DNA of 64,000 nucleotides from assembly GCA_047967505.1 (NCBI GenBank), contig CM106538.1, one strand, 5' to 3'. This DNA comes from Dipteris shenzhenensis. Taxonomy: Eukaryota; Polypodiophyta; Polypodiopsida; Gleicheniales. This document shows positions 1-10,847 of the stretch, piece after piece (the first letter of the stretch is position 1; each line of letters begins with the position of its first letter). The translations under genes were made by a program, and so were the position numbers. The notes under the pieces are model-generated. The model had not been told where the DNA came from, did not search any database, and was given only the letters and a program-made list of their open reading frames with translations.

Positions 1-91
1 CGTCCTTCGGGATGTGTATTAGGGAGCGGGTGTTTATGGCGGAAGTGATGATGGTGGTGCGCAGTAGATCACAGTTGCCGACACGGGTAAG

Positions 92-409
92 AAGAACAAG
101 AGGAAGTTCTTCCAGTCTACCACTGGTACCGGGGAGTCGAAGTCTTTAGACAACACCTCCAAGAAATATTTGACTCAGGCGAAGAATGGTTGTGCTCCTT
201 TCCTTCGTACCTTGAAGCTAAAGAAAGAAGGACGTTGCTTCATATGCGAGGAGCGGGGCCACACTAGGAATGATTGTCCTAAGCGCAAGAACCAGAAGCA
301 AGCGCCGGGACCGAAGCTCCATGCGGGTCCAGGTACCAAAGCTAAGGGAGCTAATCAAGTTTCGATGCCAGGTATTTCTGTAAATGTCATTACTTGCCCA
401 CTCTTGTAA
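92..409 (+). pseudogene. Gag C-terminal end with CCHC zinc knuckle (element A)
   Basis: An open stretch after a stop at 89-91. It is Lys/Gln rich and holds a CX2CX4HX4C nucleic-acid-binding knuckle, CFICEERGHTRNDC, at 236-277, followed by a basic tail. This is the nucleocapsid part of a gypsy Gag, which packages element RNA. The N-terminal capsid part is missing or lies outside the window. The frame closes at 407-409, before the protease, so Gag and Pol are no longer joined. Confidence 0.8.
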
Positions 410-439
410 TTGCACTTTTAATAATTCGTTATTTGGTTC

Positions 440-930
440 CCATGATCTTTTCCGAGTTTATGGAGAAGTTAGAAACCGAAGAGTTCACATTCTCTTTGAC
501 CTGGGCAGCTCTCACAATTTTGTTAGTTACAAACTTGTGTAGAAGATGGGGCTGTCCATGATACCTAGTGGTCACACCTACGAGGTGCAGCTTCCAGCTG
601 GGAAGCAGTTTTGGGATCGCAAGATTGAAGCGCTTTCTATCCGGATTCAAGACTACACACAGCTGCTCTTACGTGCTATGTCATGCACTTGGAGCATGTG
701 GACTTGTTAATCGAATAGAGTGATTTAAAACCCACGATATTCGGATTGCATGGAAGAAACATACCCTTTCTTTTTTGGATAAGGACACCCAAATTTGTAT
801 TCAGTGTGATAATATTCCCTCTTCTCAGGGACCTATTGTATCTGCGATGCAGCTTCGGAACATATTAAACACTTCTTATTATGATGTGTATCAGTGTGTT
901 TTGATTCCGCTTTCTTGATTTGTTGTCTTT
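440..930 (+). pseudogene. Aspartic protease remnant and linker (element A)
   Basis: Around 484-542 the frame reads FDLGSSHNFVS, matching the gypsy protease active-site block (normally D-S/T-G followed by A-T-H-x-F-I/V-S). The middle residue of the triad is Leu. A TAG follows at 540-542. Downstream pieces in shifted frames, such as QLRNILNTSYYDVY, fit the protease to RT linker. It is clearly inactive. Confidence 0.6.
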
Positions 931-948
931 GTTAATAACAAGAATGAT

Positions 949-1600
949 TTAAGTGTGTTTGAACACCGTGAATTGAGAACGTTGTTAGGTGATTTCATGG
1001 ATGTATTCCCTGCTGAACTGCCGGAAGGTTTACCTCCAGAATGGGTAGTAGACCATCGCATAGATTTAGTACGTGGGGCTCAACCTATTAGTGTTCCACC
1101 TTATAGGATGAGCCAGCTTGAGGAGGTTGAGTTAGCTTCACAGCTACAAGATTATCTGAATATGGGCTATATCCGCCCAAGTAAATCACCTTGGGGAGCA
1201 CTTGTTCTCTTAAAGAAAGAAGAAAGATAATTCGTGGAGAATGTGTATAGATTATAAATGATTGAATAAAGTGACAATTAAGAATCGATGCCCTCTTCCT
1301 CGTTCCGATGATTTGATAGACCGTTTAGCCGGAGCGAAGTATTTCACGAAGATTGATTTGCGTACGGGTTATCACCAAATCCGCATCTATGCTAAACACA
1401 TAGATAGAACCACGTTCCGAACTAGGTATGGCCACTACGAGTTTCTCGTATTACCTTTTGGTTTGACTAATGCTCTTGCCACCTTCCAGCAAATGATGAA
1501 TGATTTGTTCCGAGATTTTTTGGGCAAATTTGTTGTCGTTTTCTTAGATGACATCTTGGTATATAGCCGAACGCTAGAGGATCACATTGGACACCTCTAA
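949..1600 (+). pseudogene. Reverse transcriptase domain, frameshifted (element A)
   Basis: The first part (about 955-1230) carries the RT N-terminus, with DHRIDL, the Pro-Tyr-Arg-Met motif and IRPSKSPWGALVLL. A stop at 1228-1230 and a frame change break the MCVDYR region. The frame resumes at 1262 with [12 protein letters not shown], then motif [14 protein letters not shown], then the [13 protein letters not shown] block and the catalytic FLDDILVYS box near 1540-1570, ending in TAA at 1598-1600. All core motifs are still legible. The enzyme copied element RNA into cDNA when it was intact. Confidence 0.88.
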
Positions 1601-2345
1601 ATTGTCTTAGTTATACTAAGACAGTATAAACTTTATGCCAAGATGAGTAAATGTGACTTCTTTATGAAGGAGATCATTTACTTAGGACACAAGATTTCTT
1701 CTGAAGGTATTAGCATTGATCTGGATCGTATCCAGAAGGTTTTATAATGGCCTATCCCTCAGATTGTGAGACAACTTCGTTCTTTCCTAGGATTCACGGT
1801 ATTTCTACGAAAGTTTGTGCGTGATTATTCACACATCACGGCACCCTTGACCAACATATTGAAAGATCGTGGATGTAGGTCTACCCAGCCGATCTCTTGG
1901 AATGATGCATTGAACAAGGCTTTTGAAACCTTGAAGTTAACTATCAAGGAAGCACCCGTTCTTGCATTACCTACCCGATCCTACCCGGCCTTATGTTTTA
2001 AAGATTGATGCGAGTGATTTTGCGATTGGGCAGCTTTATTCCAAGAGGGCAGACCTGTAGCTTTTGAGAGTAAGAAGCTAGACGACACCCAATATCGTTG
2101 GCTCACACTAGAAAAAGAACTCTATGCAGTTGTGTATGCTCTGAAAGTTTGGAGACACTACTTGTATGGTTCGAGTTTCTTGTATTGACCGATCACCAGT
2201 CAATCAAGTATGTGTGTGATGGGCCTGAATTGAGGGGACGAAAGGCCAGATGGGTAGAGTTAATGCAAGATTTTGATTTTGAAATACGTTAGCGAAAGGG
2301 TTCGCTGAATAGTGTGGCGGATGCCTTAAGTCGAGTCAAGTTTGT
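1600..2345 (+). pseudogene. RT connection and RNase H domain, broken (element A)
   Basis: Pieces in at least three frames. There is a YLGHKIS-like block (about 1680-1700), LRSFLGFTVFLRKFVRDYS (1766-1830) and an RNase H core with GRPVAFESKKL, then LTLEKELYAVVYALKVWRHYLYG (about 2045-2175), the usual ESRKL / YDKELLAVVHALKxWRHYL pattern. It ends with DFDFEIR and SLNSVADALSR-like sequence near 2275-2335. Stops at 1746-1748, about 2006-2008 and 2290-2292 disrupt it. Confidence 0.82.
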
Positions 2346-2520
2346 AAATGCTATGTCATTTACGGAAATATCCTCAGACCTATTTCAATCCTTGAGAGGG
2401 CTTTGCACAACTAATAGTCATTTCAGCTCTTATTCGTAGAAAGTCTAGGATGGGAGCTCCATGGTTGACGAGGACTGAAGGATTGTGCCACCTACGGTAT
2501 AGGCGACGGGAGGTCAGTGG

Positions 2521-3456
2521 ATGATTAGGAATGGCTTGTTGTTCCGGAATGAAAAGATATGTGTGGCAGATGTTTTGGATCTTCGATCCAAGATTCTCTG
2601 GGAGTGTCATGATGCTCCTAGTGCTGGACATCCGGGTATACATTGGACTCAGTGTCTTGTGAAGCATACCTTTTATTGGCCTAAGATGGATGCATTTATT
2701 GAAAACTATGTGGTAGGTTGCTGGGTTTGTCAGGTTACTAAGGCAGAACGCCTTAGAAGCGCGGGTTTATTACAGCCATTGCGAATTCCAGGTAATAAAT
2801 GGGAAAATATTTCCATGGATTTTATTACTGGTTTGCCTCGAACGCGCAAGGGTCATGACTCCATTTGGGTCATAGTGGTTCGTCTGACAAAAATGGCTAG
2901 ATTCTTACCTACTAGAATAACTATTTCAGATGTTCAGCTGGCTCACGAGTTTGTGGACCACTTGTTTAAGCTGTATGGTTTGCCCTTTGACATAGTTAGC
3001 GACAGGGACTTGAAGTTTACAAGTAACTTTTGGACCCTTGTTTTTGAGAAGACTCTAAGTATGAGTTTTTCAGATCATGCACAATCTGATGGCAGTACAG
3101 AGAAGCGCAAATAATTGGTTGAAGATATGCTTCGGGCATATGTTTCTAGGAGATAGTCTTCATGGGAAGATTATCTACCTATGATAGAATTTGCTTATAA
3201 CAGTGCGAAGCATTCGAGTACTGGTTACAGTCCTTTTATGCTTATGTACAGGTTTCAACCTAAGTCACCAGTTATGGTTGGGTTAAAGGGAATCCAAAAT
3301 GATGCTGCAAAGACATTCTTGCAGGACATGCAAGAAATGTTTCAGTTTGCCAAGGAGTCAATTAGAAGTGCCCAAGATCGGGATAGATTTTATGCTAATA
3401 GACATCGTTCACCTAGAGAGTTCTTTGAAGGCGATGGTATATTTGCGTATTCCTAA
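2521..3456 (+). pseudogene. Integrase zinc and catalytic core (element A)
   Basis: About 197 codons are open from 2521, with the HHCC-type start (SAGHPGIHWT, then CWVCQVTKA), the core first Asp in SMDFITGLP, the second in IVSDRDLKF, and the third acid in DGSTEKRK, where DGQTERVN is usual. A TAA at 3112-3114 and a frameshift follow, then MIEFAYNSAKHSSTGYSPF (3181-3240). It joins cDNA to chromosomal DNA. The DDE residues are all present, but the frame is split. Confidence 0.87.
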
Positions 3457-3861
3457 GGAATCCAAGAGCCTAAGTACTGTTTTCGTTCCGAAGTTATCCC
3501 CCAAATATTGTGGTCCGTTCAAGGTTATTAAAAGAATTGGACTTGTTGCATATAGACTAGAATTTCCTCCTGATATTAAAGTACATCCAGTATTTCATGT
3601 CAGGAGACGAAAGAGTTATTGGGTGTGGATGATCAACTTGTTTCTCCTTAAGAAATAATAGAAGTTACAGATTTAACTTTTATTTCACACGAGCTTGAGA
3701 GTATTCTTGAATTTCGTGAAAGGCAGATTCGTAATAGAACTATCATGGAATACAAGATCAAGTGGAAGGATCGTGTTGAGGAGAATGCAACATGGGAGAC
3801 ATTACAGAACCTCCAGAGAACGTTCCCGGGTTTTTTAGTGAACTCAGAAGTGAGTTCTTAG
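3430..3861 (+). pseudogene. Integrase GPF module and chromodomain (element A)
   Basis: After a frameshift, LSPKYCGPFKVIKRIG (about 3494-3545) and VHPVFHVRR form the GPF/Y module. A TAA at 3656-3658 interrupts it. From about 3690 the chromodomain reads ESILEFRERQIRNR, then EYKIKWKDR and NATWE, and the frame ends at TAG 3859-3861. Such a domain can bind modified histone tails and steer insertion. The aromatic/WK pattern is kept, which assigns the element to the chromoviruses. Confidence 0.82.
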
Positions 3862-4580
3862 AGGAGGGGAAGTATGTCATGTGCACGGATTGATATCCAA
3901 CGTGTACTAGGTACACAAGACTAGCTTAGGTAGCGTGGGGGGGCTTAGAGTTAGGCAGGCTTGATTCTCGGGTTGAGTGGCAAGGGTACGAACTAGTTAG
4001 AGGTCTTCGCTATTTTTGGCGCTTGGGGCCCGAGTCTATATAAGGGGCCCATAGGTTCAGTTCTCAGAGAGCCGATGGGAGCAAGTCTCGTTCCTAGGTG
4101 CTAGGTTTGATCTTGGATTGAGTCGCGAACGTGCGCTTGCATCATAGCGTAGCCCAAGGCCCAGCAGTAGATCCTAAGCTTCACAGTGCCACCTGGTGGT
4201 ATGGGACACTAGGCTGGTTAGGATCTGGTTGGGAGTTCGTGCTAGTAGCTCAGCTCATGGCTCGAAGGGGACATCTCCTGATTCGGGATCGCATCCTGTA
4301 GATGTCATGGTTGGGTGGTGAGCAGCTTGCTCAGTTTCTTCACATTTGGTGTGTTCTTGTGTTTGCTTGCATGTCGTAGGTTTCAGGAGTGCTGGGGTCG
4401 TGTCACAGGAGAACCAGTCTGGTTGACAGCAAGTTGGGTGGGCAAGCTCAGAAAGTGGTGCAGCAGAAGGCGGGACAGTTGCAGGCTGCCACAAGGCCAA
4501 ATCAGCCTGTCAGTCAGTAAAAAGAAACTACAGCCCGGGTCAACCCAGTCTGTGGGTAAGTTAGGCAGATCTGCATGATT
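3862..4580 (+). repeat. Polypurine tract and 3' LTR of element A (interrupted)
   Basis: A purine tract, GAGGAGGGGAAGTA, ends at 3874 and is followed by TGTCATGTGCACGG, a typical TG start of an LTR at 3875. A TATATAA box at 4037-4043 on the plus strand would be the U3 promoter. The right end is not visible before element B starts at 4581, so B probably landed inside this LTR. No second copy is present to fix its length. Confidence 0.6.
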
Positions 4581-5768
4581 TGTAACATGCAACGGTTATC
4601 TGATTGTGTAATTCACAGCAAGACCTTCTTTAAACCTTTAGCGAGGAATGAGCGTTGTTTACCATAGAGAGAGAAAGGAGATGAGGGTAGAGAGAGAGTA
4701 GAGTCGACAACCGATTGGGTCCCTGTACCCACTGAGGACCCCCTCTCCCAATTAGGGGAGAATTTGCTTTATACTTGGAGAACTGAGAAATACAAAGAAC
4801 ACTCTTCAAGAGAGCATGGAACTCGCTTCTGAAGAGCTCACTATGCACACGTATAGCAGACCCAAAGACCTGAGAGGCAATGCCGACCAATACCGAGACC
4901 TTGATGCTGTCCACACTGACGATGTAGGACGCTTCTGCAAGGCAACGAAGAGGCTTGTGCTGTCTATCGGAATGCAGGGTTACTGCGTGAGTGAGAGAGT
5001 GAAAACTAGAAGTTATAGATCCTATGAGAGAACTGAGAGATGACTGAAATATAGAGCTGAGAGTGAGCTGTGTAAACTGTAAAAGAGAGCTGAGAAAGCT
5101 GAGGAAACAGTGTCCAAACCTCTCTCAGTTTGTTGGTCCAAACCTCCGACTATTGTGCTGCGTGGTCACCTTCAGAGCTGAACTGATGGCCAAGGGACTG
5201 AGGCTAGAGCAGGGCCAGATCTGAGGATCTCAGGGGCTGCACAGGAGGATGAAGTGGAGCTGTAGGAGGACTGAAGGCAGGAGCAAACTGAATGAGAAAA
5301 CAGGGCAGCCAAGGGGCCCTTTTATAGGGCTGGACTGAGCCAACCCAGTCTGTAAACAGACCGACTCAGTCTGTTTTACAGACTGGCTGGCTTACAACCA
5401 GCCTATAAAAAGCCCTCCCTTGCTCATTTGCCAGGGGAGTTTTTGGGCAGCCTTTGCAAGCTGCCTTCCCTGCTTACCTGTCCAGCCTTTGGGGACCCTA
5501 AAGGGACTCCTAACCTAGGCTAAGACCTAAACTATAAGATGGAAACACTTAACCTACTGTTCTCCAGTGGGTACTAGTGAACAAGAACTGATTACTGACT
5601 TGACCTAAGGCTGAGAGACTGACCTACGTAGCTTGTGCCTGACTGTCCGTGGACAGGCTCACAAAGGGGTCATAGCATACGAAAAAATCTCCTATCTGGG
5701 AACTATAATGCACTTGTCGATGTAGCCAGTGTGTCACCTTGCACCCAAGTGCAGGGGTGCATGTGACA
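4581..5768 (-). repeat. 3' LTR of element B
   Basis: 1188 bp, ending at the junction GTGACA / TTACCTCC. It matches 10848-12038 along its whole length. A minus-strand TATA-like CTATAAAAGGG lies at about 5316-5326, in a position fit for the LTR promoter. GAGA-rich and AGAGAG tracts lie near 4662-4705. Confidence 0.95.
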
Positions 5769-5790
5769 TTACCTCCTTCTTAACTTGGCG
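5769..5790 (-). promoter_or_regulatory. Polypurine tract of element B
   Basis: On the minus strand AAGTTAAGAAGGAGGTAA runs directly into TGTCACATGC of the 3' LTR. This purine run would prime plus-strand cDNA synthesis. Confidence 0.75.
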
Positions 5791-5796
5791 GTAGGT

Positions 5797-7068
5797 TCAT
5801 TGCTTCCAAGTAGTCCGCCGATATCTGGGGAAACTCTTGGAAAAATCTTCGTCCAACGACACTGCTTCATGGGTACCTCGATCACGGAACTTGGTGTAAA
5901 ACTCCCGGATCCTACGTCCTGACCCATGCTTGAATTTATGAAGAGGGATCTCTCCTGGCTGCAAAATTTCGGCTTCATCAAGAACTTCAGGTTGTTGCTC
6001 GTTGGAAATCTTTGAAAGAGGAGGTCCAAAATATGGCTTCAACCAAGCTACATGGAACACGTTGTGGATAGTCCAACTGTCTGGTAGGCTTAACTTCATT
6101 GAGACATCGTTGATCTTTTGAATAATAGGGAATGGTCCGAAGCTCCTGAAGGACAGCTTAGGGCATCGCTTGCCCACCTGCTTCAATCGTTGCATGATAA
6201 TGCGTAAATACACCCATTGACCCTCTTTATACTGGACATCTGGTCTGGATTTATTAGCTTGGCATGTATACGATGCTTAAGCTTTGGCGATGCGGCTTTT
6301 CACGGACTCCGTAATCTCTGCCATGGATTCGGTGGTTTTGTTGGCTTCAAGAGATGGAGACACCATCCGGGTAAGGAGTGAGGTAAATCGCCGTCCAAAC
6401 GCCGCTTCATAAGGTGTGCGACCAATACTCGAAGAATAGGTATCGTTCAGAATGGCCTGCACAAGCGGAAGAAACTGCTCCCACTTTCCTTGAGCATCAT
6501 GACAATATGATTTCAAAATATCAAATGCCATACCATTATACTTTTCCGTCTGGCCGTTCAATTGCGGATGGAAAGCGCTGGACATCTGTAGCTTAGTACC
6601 AAAATTATCAAACAAGGCTCGCCAAAAGTTAGACGTAAACTTGAAGTCCCTGTCGGATGTTATGGTTTTTGGCAACCCTCCAATGGAATATGAATACTTG
6701 ATAAACAAACGGGCTACATCTTCAGCGCTGGCCGTTTGTTTGCAGGGAATTAGCATACAATATTTACTAAAGCTACAAACAATAGTAAGACATTGAGTAT
6801 TACACGTACCTGCGGATGCTGGAAGTGGTCCCACGAAATTCATACCTATGTACTGGGAAGGACCGTCGGGGATTGGCAATGGCATAAGTAAGCGTGCCGC
6901 TTTCTTGTGGGAAGCCTTGACCTTTTGGCATATTTGACAATTCTGCACATAGCCGTATATGTCCTTCCGCATCTTTGGCCAATAGAAATAGCGCTCTAAC
7001 TTCTCCAAAGTCCCGTTGATACCTCTGTGATCACCGGTAAGGGCATCATGGGCATCATGAAGAAGCAA
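5797..7068 (-). pseudogene. Integrase of element B (first catalytic Asp replaced)
   Basis: 7068-6277 is open for 263 codons: zinc-binding start (HDALTGDHRGINGT, then CQICQKVKA), core, and HPQLNGQTEKYNG with the catalytic Glu. The second Asp is present in TSDRDFKF. The first, normally in MDFVGPLP, reads GMNFVGPLP, so Asp is Asn. After a stop the C-terminal part (6213-5797) has FGPFPIIQKINDVSMKL and the FHVAWLKPY module. A chromodomain is not evident. There is no further ORF before the LTR. Confidence 0.88.
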
Positions 7069-7071
7069 CTG

Positions 7072-8016
7072 TCATTTGTCTTTGAGTACACATAACCTTT
7101 TCTTATAGAAAAGCCAACCGTCTTCCAATGAGTAATGGCCTGGAGCAAGCATCGTGGCTAACTGGAATTGTGTGCCAAACTCTGCTGACTCCGCGTACTG
7201 TGCCTTCATGCTATCAAGATCATTTCCTTTGATTTTGAGCATAGTGGTCTGCTCAATGGTCTGGATGGAACCTTTCCGACTGAGAGTGTCTTTAACGGGG
7301 TTGTTTTTGCCAGGAATGTACTCGATCATTCCCCCAAACTATTGGAATATCTGACTCCACCGTTGCTGCCGATCACTCCATTGCGTACTAGGCATTGTTT
7401 GAAGCCACTTAAGGGCTTGGTGATCTGTCTTCACCGTGAAGGTCCGTCCGTATAGGAAAGGCTTCCAATGTTTTAATGCTTGGATGACACCGAGGAGCCC
7501 TCTATCATACACTGAATATTGCTTTTCGACATCGTTAAGCTTTCTGTTGTAGTATGCCACGGGCCTATCTTCTTGCTGTAAAACTGTCCCTATGGCGACA
7601 TTGCTAGCGTCTGTGATTACCAGAAATGGATCATCCCAAGAGGCAAGCTTCATAACTGGTGCTGTCGAGGCCAACCATTGCAAGTTGTGAAAGGCCTGCA
7701 AAGCTTTGCCTGTGACTTGAACTTTTTGTCTACGTGTCTTTACCCCCTTGAGTAAATCTGTAAGAGGGGCTGCGTATGTTAAGAAACCCTCCATGTGCGA
7801 GCTGTATGCTTGATACAACCCCACAAAGGATCGGATCTCCTGGGCCGTCGTGGGGACAGCCCAACTTGTGATAGCTTGGATCTTCTCAGGGTCCAATCGA
7901 ATCCCTTGAGCACTAATGATGTAGCCCAAATACAGAATTTCTAGCAATCCGAATTCACTTTTCTTTGCGTTGAGATATAGCTGGTTATCACGTAATAACT
8001 GTAGGGCACATCGCAC
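7072..8016 (-). pseudogene. RT thumb and RNase H of element B
   Basis: A long open minus-strand stretch from 8016 to 7339: LLEILYLGYIISAQGI, LDPEKIQAI, RSFVGLYQAYSSHMEGF, then the RNase H core with ITDASNVAIGTVLQQE, RPVAYYNRKLND, YSVYDRGLLGVIQALKHW and KTDHQALKWL. It continues in another frame (7329-7072) with EYIPGKNNPVKDTLSRK, the usual end of RNase H. RNase H removes the RNA template during cDNA synthesis. Confidence 0.88.
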
Positions 8017-8019
8017 ATC

Positions 8020-8970
8020 CTTAATATGCTGCTCGGCTGTCGCGGAAAAGATAAGGATATCATCGAGAAAGATGAATAGGCACTTCCCAATATACCCGGG
8101 ACATCATCTTGTTGAATGTTGGTGGTGCATTCTTTAGAGCAAAGGGCATGATGACGAACTCGTAATGAGCTCGCTCAGTTCGGAAAGCTGTCTTTGGGAT
8201 GTCAGCTTAAAAAATCCGGACTTGATGGTAGCCACTCTTGAGGTCAATCTTTGAAAAAAATCTTGCATCCTTGAGTCTTTCCAAGATGTACTCGATGTGG
8301 GGCATAGGAAACTTGTTGCTTACCGTAAGCTTATTGAGTGCTCTGTAGTCGACACATAGTCGTGCGGACTTATCCTTCTTTGCCACAAATAGAATGGGTG
8401 TAGCAAAAGGCGAAGAAGAAGGTTTAATAAACCTTGCGCGTAGTAATTGAGACAATTGCTGCTCTAACCCCCCCTTCATAGATTTTGAAAGTCGATAAGG
8501 GAGCTTACTTGGAGGTGTCGAGTCCGGAAGTAGATCGATGCGATGGTCTTCCGGTTGGTTGGGAGGTAGCTGGGGTGGCAGATCGTCCCGGCGGACTTAT
8601 CCTTCTTTGCCACAAATAGAACGGGTGTAGCAAAAGGCGAAGAAGAAGGTTTAATAAACCTTGCGCGTAGTAATTGAGACAATTGCTGCTCTAACCCCCC
8701 CTTCATAGATTTTTTAAGTCGATAAGGGAGCTTACTTGGAGGTGTTGAGTCCGGAAGTAGATCGATGCGATGGTCTTCCGGTTGGTTGGGAGGTAGCTGG
8801 GGTGGCAGATCGTCCCGGAGCATGATGTCTTTAAACTCTTGGAGTAGATCCACCATTGCTTGCCCCATCGGAGGAGCGGCTTGAATTGCAGTGATCTGGC
8901 ACTGGACATAGACAAGTGCACACATGGCACCCTTGCGGGTGGCGCGACCTGCTTGAATATGAGAGATTAA
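8020..8970 (-). pseudogene. Reverse transcriptase of element B with internal tandem duplication
   Basis: Minus-strand blocks in order: PEDHRIDLLPDSTPPSKLPYRL, FIKPSSSPFATPILFVAKKD, LCVDYRALNKLTV, FFSKIDLKSGYHQVRIF (stop near 8207), then shifted frames with AHYEFVIMPFALKNAP and the catalytic FIFLDDILIFS box at about 8055-8085. A 227-bp segment covering the N-terminal part is present twice (8364-8590, 8591-8817), which shifts the frame. All catalytic motifs remain readable but cannot be translated together. Confidence 0.85.
8364..8817. repeat. 227-bp tandem duplication inside element B RT
   Basis: 8364-8590 and 8591-8817 are head-to-tail copies, differing at only about four or five positions that I can find (for example GAATGGG/GAACGGG, GTGTCGAG/GTGTTGAG and TTTGAAAG/TTTTTAAG). 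227 is not a multiple of three. Confidence 0.93.
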
Positions 8971-9122
8971 TGGAATCCCTGGTATGCTCCAATCACCGCG
9001 TATCATGGCGGGCTTAGGTAAACCTTCCACAATCGTGAAGGTGTCCTGCCGCCAATTAGGCGTCGGAACATGCTCACGGAACCATTGAATCCCGAGGATC
9101 ATGTGGCACCCCATCAAAGGAG

Positions 9123-9400
9123 TCAATATAAAATCTCGCATAAACATGGTCTTCTGAACTGAAAAAGTGAACTAGATGGCCTTATGCGTGATGTGTGTGC
9201 GCAAGCCGGGTGTGAACCGTCCACTGCAAGCTCGTGAGGCACCATGGTGCATCCCACTGTCTTGGCAAGCTGAGGAGAGATGGCACCTTCTGAACTCCCC
9301 ATATCGAACATGACAATAAACTGATGCCCGTTAGTTGTGCCGTACGCTCGAATGAGCTCCTTCTTTTGATCTGAGAAGTCGTCCTCCTTCTTACCTTGAA
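9123..9400 (-). pseudogene. Protease region of element B
   Basis: In frame after the Gag tail, QFIVMFDMGSSEGAIS matches the gypsy protease active-site strand, but the triad reads D-M-G instead of D-S/T-G. The frame runs out at 9123. A second frame (9147-8970) gives MGCHMILGIQWF, the ILGMxWL block at the end of the domain, so a frameshift separates the halves. Confidence 0.65.
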
Positions 9401-10758
9401 AGACTACCGTGGGAACGGCGTTCAAAGCAGGGAAGACGGCATTCGTAGGTGAGGATGGAGGCGGAGCTAGAAGAGCCAATACATTAGCGACGGACGAAGT
9501 AGGTGCTTTCGCAGCCTTTTCGGCAAGCCATTGACAATCCTTCTTGCCATGCCCAGTGATGTGGTGGCAATGAAAGCAACAATGTTCTTGGTGGTACTGC
9601 TTCTGCTCGTCGAGCTGTAGATAGCCTCCGGTAATATCCGCTTTAGCCTTCTCATCCGGAGTCATCTTTGGCTTGGACTCCTTCTTTTGACCAGAAGCCT
9701 GGCCATCTTTCTTTTGGAACTGGTTGTCCTTCTGATGATCCTTACCCGCTGTGTTGTTTGACTGCTGCGGGGCTTTGGAATCTTTCTGGACCTGCTTGGG
9801 CTTTCCCCCGTTCAGCATCATCTTCTGATTTTGTGCGAGAGTCAGCGCCCGCTCGTAATCCAGCAGGTCGAAGTTCCGAATGGTAAAACGTATGTTCGTG
9901 TGCAAACCTTGAATGAATTGCTTCATCTTGGCACTCTCCGTCACGCCCAACTGTTGCGCCAGTGTGATGACCTTATTACTGTATGTCAACACAGGCAAAC
10001 CATTCTGGGAGAGACGAGCGAACTCATCCTTAGGTTAAGCATATATTGGGGTGGGAGAAAACAGGCTTTGAGATCGGCCACAAACGTTGCCCAAACAAAA
10101 TTCGTCTTAAACATTTTTGGGTCAATATGCTTACTAGCCCAATGCTGCCACTAAGTCATCGCCTCACCTGTAAGATGAGGGGCTGCAAGGTGGACTTTAT
10201 CTTGCTCATCTTGAATCCGTGCTAATGGAAAATGAGCTACAAACTGATGAATAAATTGCAAAATTGCTGAATGGTCACACTTACCATCACACTTAACAAA
10301 ATTTGGAGTGGACTGAGTGAGTGGTGTTATCTTTGTCGATGGCGAAGCTGTGGCGGAGACGGCTGCTGCGCTCAAACTTGCCTGCATAGCGGCTAACATC
10401 TGTTTGTGTTGGAGAAGCATCGCCTCTCGGTCTAGCTTTTGTTGCCTCTCTGTTTGGGCGAGCCAGCGCCTCCTCATTTTTGCGTTCCTCACGCATCATC
10501 AAGAGCAGTTTTTCAAAATCTGTGGTTCCTCTTTCTTTCCAATGGCTTTTCTGCTTCTTTTTCCTCCAGACGTTGTTTTGTCTGGTCCAGCTGTCTTCTG
10601 CTTTCTTCCAGCTGGGATGAATGTTCTTCGAGTTACTGCAGCAGGACCCGATTCTTCTCTAGAAGGTTCGCCATCACTTCTTGAGCATTTGGCGGAAGCG
10701 TATCTTGTTGGTAGTCTTTAAAGTCTTCGTGGTTGAAATCTTTTCCTGACCCTTCCAT
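9360..10758 (-). pseudogene. Gag of element B, frameshifted
   Basis: A minus-strand start at 10758 opens with MEGSGKDFNHEDF and a Glu/Gln-rich coiled-coil-like stretch, with an internal stop near 10636 and frame changes near 10500 and 10020. The capsid part includes LQFIHQFVAHFP, the AAPHLTGEA block and VTESAKMKQFIQGLH. The Lys/Gln-rich tail carries the zinc knuckle CFHCHHITGHGKKDC at about 9539-9583, with spacing CX2CX5HX4C, one residue longer than usual. It would form the virus-like particle of the element. Confidence 0.82.
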
Positions 10759-10834
10759 GGCGCTTGATTGTGTGTCCTTTTCGGATCTCAACACAACCAT
10801 ACACTCGCGGTAGTCAAGCTGAATACAGACCGAA

Positions 10835-10846
10835 GCTCTGATACCA
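10835..10846 (-). promoter_or_regulatory. Primer-binding site of element B (initiator tRNA-Met)
   Basis: Read on the minus strand, the bases just inside the 5' LTR are TGGTATCAGAGC, the standard plant retrotransposon primer site complementary to the 3' end of initiator tRNA-Met. There is one base between it and the LTR. Confidence 0.92.
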
Positions 10847-10847
10847 A

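Larger units (their letters stand above)
1..4580 (+). mobile_element. Ty3/gypsy chromovirus relic, element A (5' end outside window)
   Basis: A plus-strand series in the usual Ty3/gypsy order: gag zinc knuckle, protease, reverse transcriptase, RNase H, integrase, GPF module, chromodomain, purine tract, then an LTR. The order RT-RH-IN and the C-terminal chromodomain place it among plant chromoviruses. Every pol domain is broken by stops or frameshifts, so it is a dead copy. The 5' LTR and most of gag lie left of the window. Gypsy B (4581-12038) sits in or right beside its 3' LTR, so the rest of that LTR may resume at 12044. Confidence 0.88.
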
